Shown in pieces: positions 61,423-64,000 of a stretch of DNA of 64,000 bases; the stretch's first letter is position 1, and each line of letters opens with the position of its first letter. The DNA lies in assembly GCA_040880405.1 (NCBI GenBank), contig JBBDIM010000063.1:1-64000 (forward strand), in the 5' to 3' direction. Position numbers and translations under genes: made by a program. This DNA is from JBBDIM01 sp040880405 (GTDB lineage Bacteria; Planctomycetota; Planctomycetia; Pirellulales; Pirellulaceae). Below the pieces are notes generated by a model. The model made no database searches. It worked only from the letters and a program-made list of their open reading frames with translations, and had not been told where the DNA came from.

Positions 61423-62880
61423 CTAGTTGCAGAAGGATGCCTTCAAGCAGGGGCTCCGCGCGGCCTGAACTTCGTTCGGGCGGCTGACCGGGGTGGAGTG
61501 AGGGGCCTCGTGCAGCATGTCAGGATCTTCATCCAGAATGCGGAACAAGGTCTGCACAAACGCGTCCAAAGTCTCCTTGCTCTCGGTTTCCGTTGGCTCC
61601 ATCATCATCGCCTCAGGGACCGTCATCGGAAAATAGACGGTCGGGGCATGGAAGCCGAAGTCCAACAGTCGCTTGGCGACATCCATCGCGGTCACGCCCC
61701 GCTCCGACTTCTGCTTGGACAGGGACGCCACGAACTCGTGCATGCAGCGATCGCCGGTCGAAACCGGCAGGAAATGCTTGATGCGGCTCAGCAAGTAGTT
61801 GGCGTTGAGCACGGCGTTCTCGGAAACCTGTTTCAGCCCCTCGGGGCCATGCGACAAGATGTAGCAATAGGCCCGAACCAACACGCCGGTATTGCCGAAA
61901 AAGCTCCGGACTCGACCGATCGAGTGGGGACGGTCGTCATCCAGCCGATAGCGATCCCCTTCACGAACCACCACCGGAGAGGGCAAAAACGCGCCCAGCT
62001 TTTCGGTCACGCAAATCGGACCGGCACCCGGGCCGCCGCCGCCGTGAGGTCCGCTAAAGGTCTTGTGCGGATTGAAGTGCATCATGTCCGCCCCGAAGTC
62101 ACCCGGCCGCGCGATCCCTAAAATAGCGTTCATGTTGGCCCCATCCAGATAGACCAGCCCGCCTCGCTCGTGGACCGCATCGGCGATCTCCCGCATCTGA
62201 CTCTCGAACAGCCCCAGCGTGCTGGGGTTGGTGATCATCAATACGGCGATGTCGTCGTTCAGCTTCGCGCGGAAGTCGTCCATATCGACCGCTCCGGCTT
62301 TCGTGCTTTTGATGCTGATCGCTTTGAAGCCAGCCATGTGCGCGCTGGCCGGATTGGTACCGTGGGCACTGTCGGGGGCCAGCACGACGGTTCGCTTTTC
62401 GCCGATCGAGCGGAAGTAGGCCGAGGCGGCCATTAAGGCAGTCAGTTCGCCATGGGCCCCGGCGGCTGGTTGCAGCGAAACGGCTGGTAGGCCGGAAATC
62501 TCCGCCAGAAACTCCTGCAATTCAAACAGAAGTTGGAGCATCCCCTGCATCGTTTCCGCTGGTTGGTAGGGATGCAGATCGACGATCCCCGACAGACCGG
62601 CGAGTCGCTCATTCCGCTTGGGGTTGTACTTCATGGTACAGGAGCCTAGCGGATAGAAATGGGTATCGACCGACATGTTCTTGGTCGACAGATTGGTGAA
62701 GTGGCGGACCACTTCCCCCTCGGTCAATTCCGGCAACCGGGGTGGCTGTTCGGCGAGCGATTCCGCGGGAAACAAGTCGCCAAGCGGCGTTTCCGGAACG
62801 TCACTCGAAGGCCACTGCACCGCCACTCGGCCAGGCTTGGAAAGTTCGGACAGCAGTTGGGTCGCTTGTTGGTTACGCAT
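61423..62880 (-). CDS. gcvPB: Glycine dehydrogenase (decarboxylating) subunit 2
   Basis: 485 residues from the ATG at 62880, inside the last codons of gcvPA (8-base overlap, ATGCGTAA). The PLP lysine is in HFNPHKTFSGPHGGGG. Other marks are HFYPLGSCTMKYNPK and SAHGTNPASAHMAGF. Together with gcvPA it forms the two-chain P-protein that decarboxylates glycine in the glycine cleavage system. The frame is open 47 codons upstream, but those overlap gcvPA. Confidence 0.96.
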   Translation of the reverse strand: MRNQQATQLLSELSKPGRVAVQWPSSDVPETPLGDLFPAESLAEQPPRLPELTEGEVVRHFTNLSTKNMSVDTHFYPLGSCTMKYNPKRNERLAGLSGIVDLHPYQPAETMQGMLQLLFELQEFLAEISGLPAVSLQPAAGAHGELTALMAASAYFRSIGEKRTVVLAPDSAHGTNPASAHMAGFKAISIKSTKAGAVDMDDFRAKLNDDIAVLMITNPSTLGLFESQMREIADAVHERGGLVYLDGANMNAILGIARPGDFGADMMHFNPHKTFSGPHGGGGPGAGPICVTEKLGAFLPSPVVVREGDRYRLDDDRPHSIGRVRSFFGNTGVLVRAYCYILSHGPEGLKQVSENAVLNANYLLSRIKHFLPVSTGDRCMHEFVASLSKQKSERGVTAMDVAKRLLDFGFHAPTVYFPMTVPEAMMMEPTETESKETLDAFVQTLFRILDEDPDMLHEAPHSTPVSRPNEVQAARSPCLKASFCN

Positions 62881-64000
62881 GGATCGTCGCTCGCTGTGAA
62901 TTGGTGATGGCCAGGGTCCGAACAAGGGCGTCGATTTCCTCTCGCGTCCGCTTCTCGGTAACGCAAACCAGCAGGCAGTCGTCAAGCTCCGGGTACCAGT
63001 TACCCAGCGGAATCCCGGCAAAAATGCCCGCCTCGCGAGCTTCTTCTAGCAACGCCGGCACTTGGTTATGCCGATCTCGCACAATGAATTCCTTGAAGAA
63101 CGAACCACCAAACGGCGTCTCGAATCGCTCCAGCGAAGTTAGTTCCGACTGAGCGTAATGGGCCTTCTGCGTGCAGAGGTTGGCACACTGCCGCAGCCCG
63201 CCAGGGCCGAGCAGTGAGAGATAGATGGTGGCCCGCAGTGCGAATAACCCTTGGTTGGTGCAGATGTTGCTGGTCGCCTTTTCCCGCCGAATATGCTGCT
63301 CCCGTGTCTGCAGGGTCAGCACCCAGCAGCGGTTCCCGCGACGATCGACCGTCTCACCGGCGATCCGGCCCGGCAAGCGTCGGACAAACGCTTCGCGGCA
63401 AGCCATGATTCCCAGGTAAGGGCCGCCATATTGCATCGGTGAGCCAAGCGATTGCCCTTCCGCCACCGCGATATCGACCCCCATATCGCCGGGGCGTCGA
63501 AGCAGCCCGAGGCTGATCGGGTCGAACGACTGGATGACCAATGCCTTTTGAGCGTGGGCCAGTTCGGCGATCTTGGCGACCTCTTCGACCGAGCCAAAGA
63601 AGTTGGGAGACTGCACCACCACGCAGGCCGTTTGGTCGGTGATCGCCTTGTCGACTTCGGCCAAATCCGCAGTTCCGTCAGGGCAGGGGACCTCGACGAT
63701 TTCGATTCCCAGGTCATCAAAGTACGTGTGTAAGATTTGCCGCGACTCCGGATGCACCGTTCCTAGCACGACGACCCGTTGACCATGCTTAACCGAGTTC
63801 AGGGCCATAATGACCCCCTCGGCAATGGCGCTGCCGCCGTCGTACAGGCTGGCGTTGGAGACATCCAATCCGGTCAGCTCGCAGATCAACGTCTGGTACT
63901 CGAACATCGCCTGCAAGTTCCCCTGGGAAACTTCCGGCTGATAGGGTGTGTACGAAGTGAAAAACTCACCTCGGGAGGCGATCGCATCGACCGCGGCGGG
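62873..64000 (-). CDS. gcvPA: Glycine dehydrogenase (decarboxylating) subunit 1, partial
   Basis: The frame enters from the right edge; the start codon is not in the window. Visible parts are FFTSYTPYQPEVSQGNLQ, YDGGSAIAEGVIMA, the NWYPELDDCLLVCVTEKRT end and GRIAGETVD. This is the N-terminal half of the split P-protein. Its last codons overlap the gcvPB start by 8 bases, so translation is coupled. Confidence 0.95.
   Translation of the reverse strand, partial: PAAVDAIASRGEFFTSYTPYQPEVSQGNLQAMFEYQTLICELTGLDVSNASLYDGGSAIAEGVIMALNSVKHGQRVVVLGTVHPESRQILHTYFDDLGIEIVEVPCPDGTADLAEVDKAITDQTACVVVQSPNFFGSVEEVAKIAELAHAQKALVIQSFDPISLGLLRRPGDMGVDIAVAEGQSLGSPMQYGGPYLGIMACREAFVRRLPGRIAGETVDRRGNRCWVLTLQTREQHIRREKATSNICTNQGLFALRATIYLSLLGPGGLRQCANLCTQKAHYAQSELTSLERFETPFGGSFFKEFIVRDRHNQVPALLEEAREAGIFAGIPLGNWYPELDDCLLVCVTEKRTREEIDALVRTLAITNSQRATIHA

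Overview
The window looks like a chromosome segment of a planctomycete, probably Pirellulales-like (inference). The evidence is the moderately GC-rich host DNA, a membrane-anchored Ser/Thr kinase and a pseudokinase of planctomycete architecture, PPi-dependent phosphofructokinase, a split glycine decarboxylase, and small conserved proteins of a style seen in that phylum. An AT-rich prophage of about 21.9 kb (19992-41913) is inserted in a tRNA-Glu gene.

Left host part (1-19990): a partial thioredoxin/TPR co-chaperone; a divergent M24 peptidase; accB-accC (biotin carrier and biotin carboxylase); a 100-N scaffold gap whose flanks overlap by exactly 55 nt; PPi-phosphofructokinase; a hisD-hisC-hisB operon; the fused rRNA methyltransferase RlmKL; threonine aldolase; a pseudokinase followed by a zinc-finger/membrane protein; and DAHP synthase (aroF). 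Upstream of aroF there is a promoter, a 23-codon leader peptide with eight aromatic residues among codons 6-15, and an intrinsic terminator. This is a textbook-like attenuator and the best regulatory find in the host DNA.

Prophage: an HK97-type siphovirus. Most genes run on the minus strand in the order HUH replication-like protein, PD-(D/E)XK-like protein, small proteins, HNH nuclease, a GC-rich candidate cos segment, ribbon-helix-helix protein, small and large terminase, a RAMP-like protein, a repeat-rich untranslated stretch, portal, protease, capsid, connectors, tail tube, tail chaperones with a -1 frameshift site, tape measure and tail-tip proteins. Two plus-strand genes at the left end encode DUF2341/LamG-type surface proteins. 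The tyrosine integrase lies beside the intact tRNA. The phage restored both the tRNA 3' end and its terminator; the displaced host copies remain at the left end. I could not recognise an endolysin or a classical repressor. Several 17-bp dyads (ATTRCAA-N3-TTGYAAT) recur in the prophage.

Right host part (41971-64000): membrane Ser/Thr kinase, membrane protein, priA, nadD, two histidine kinases, M48 peptidase, serC-serA, TPR lipoprotein, a small conserved protein, an ECF sigma factor with a membrane partner, an FHA protein, a lipoate ligase-like protein and gcvPA-gcvPB (right edge cut). The lipoate ligase next to the glycine cleavage genes fits the lipoyl requirement of that complex; serine and glycine genes lie in the same region.
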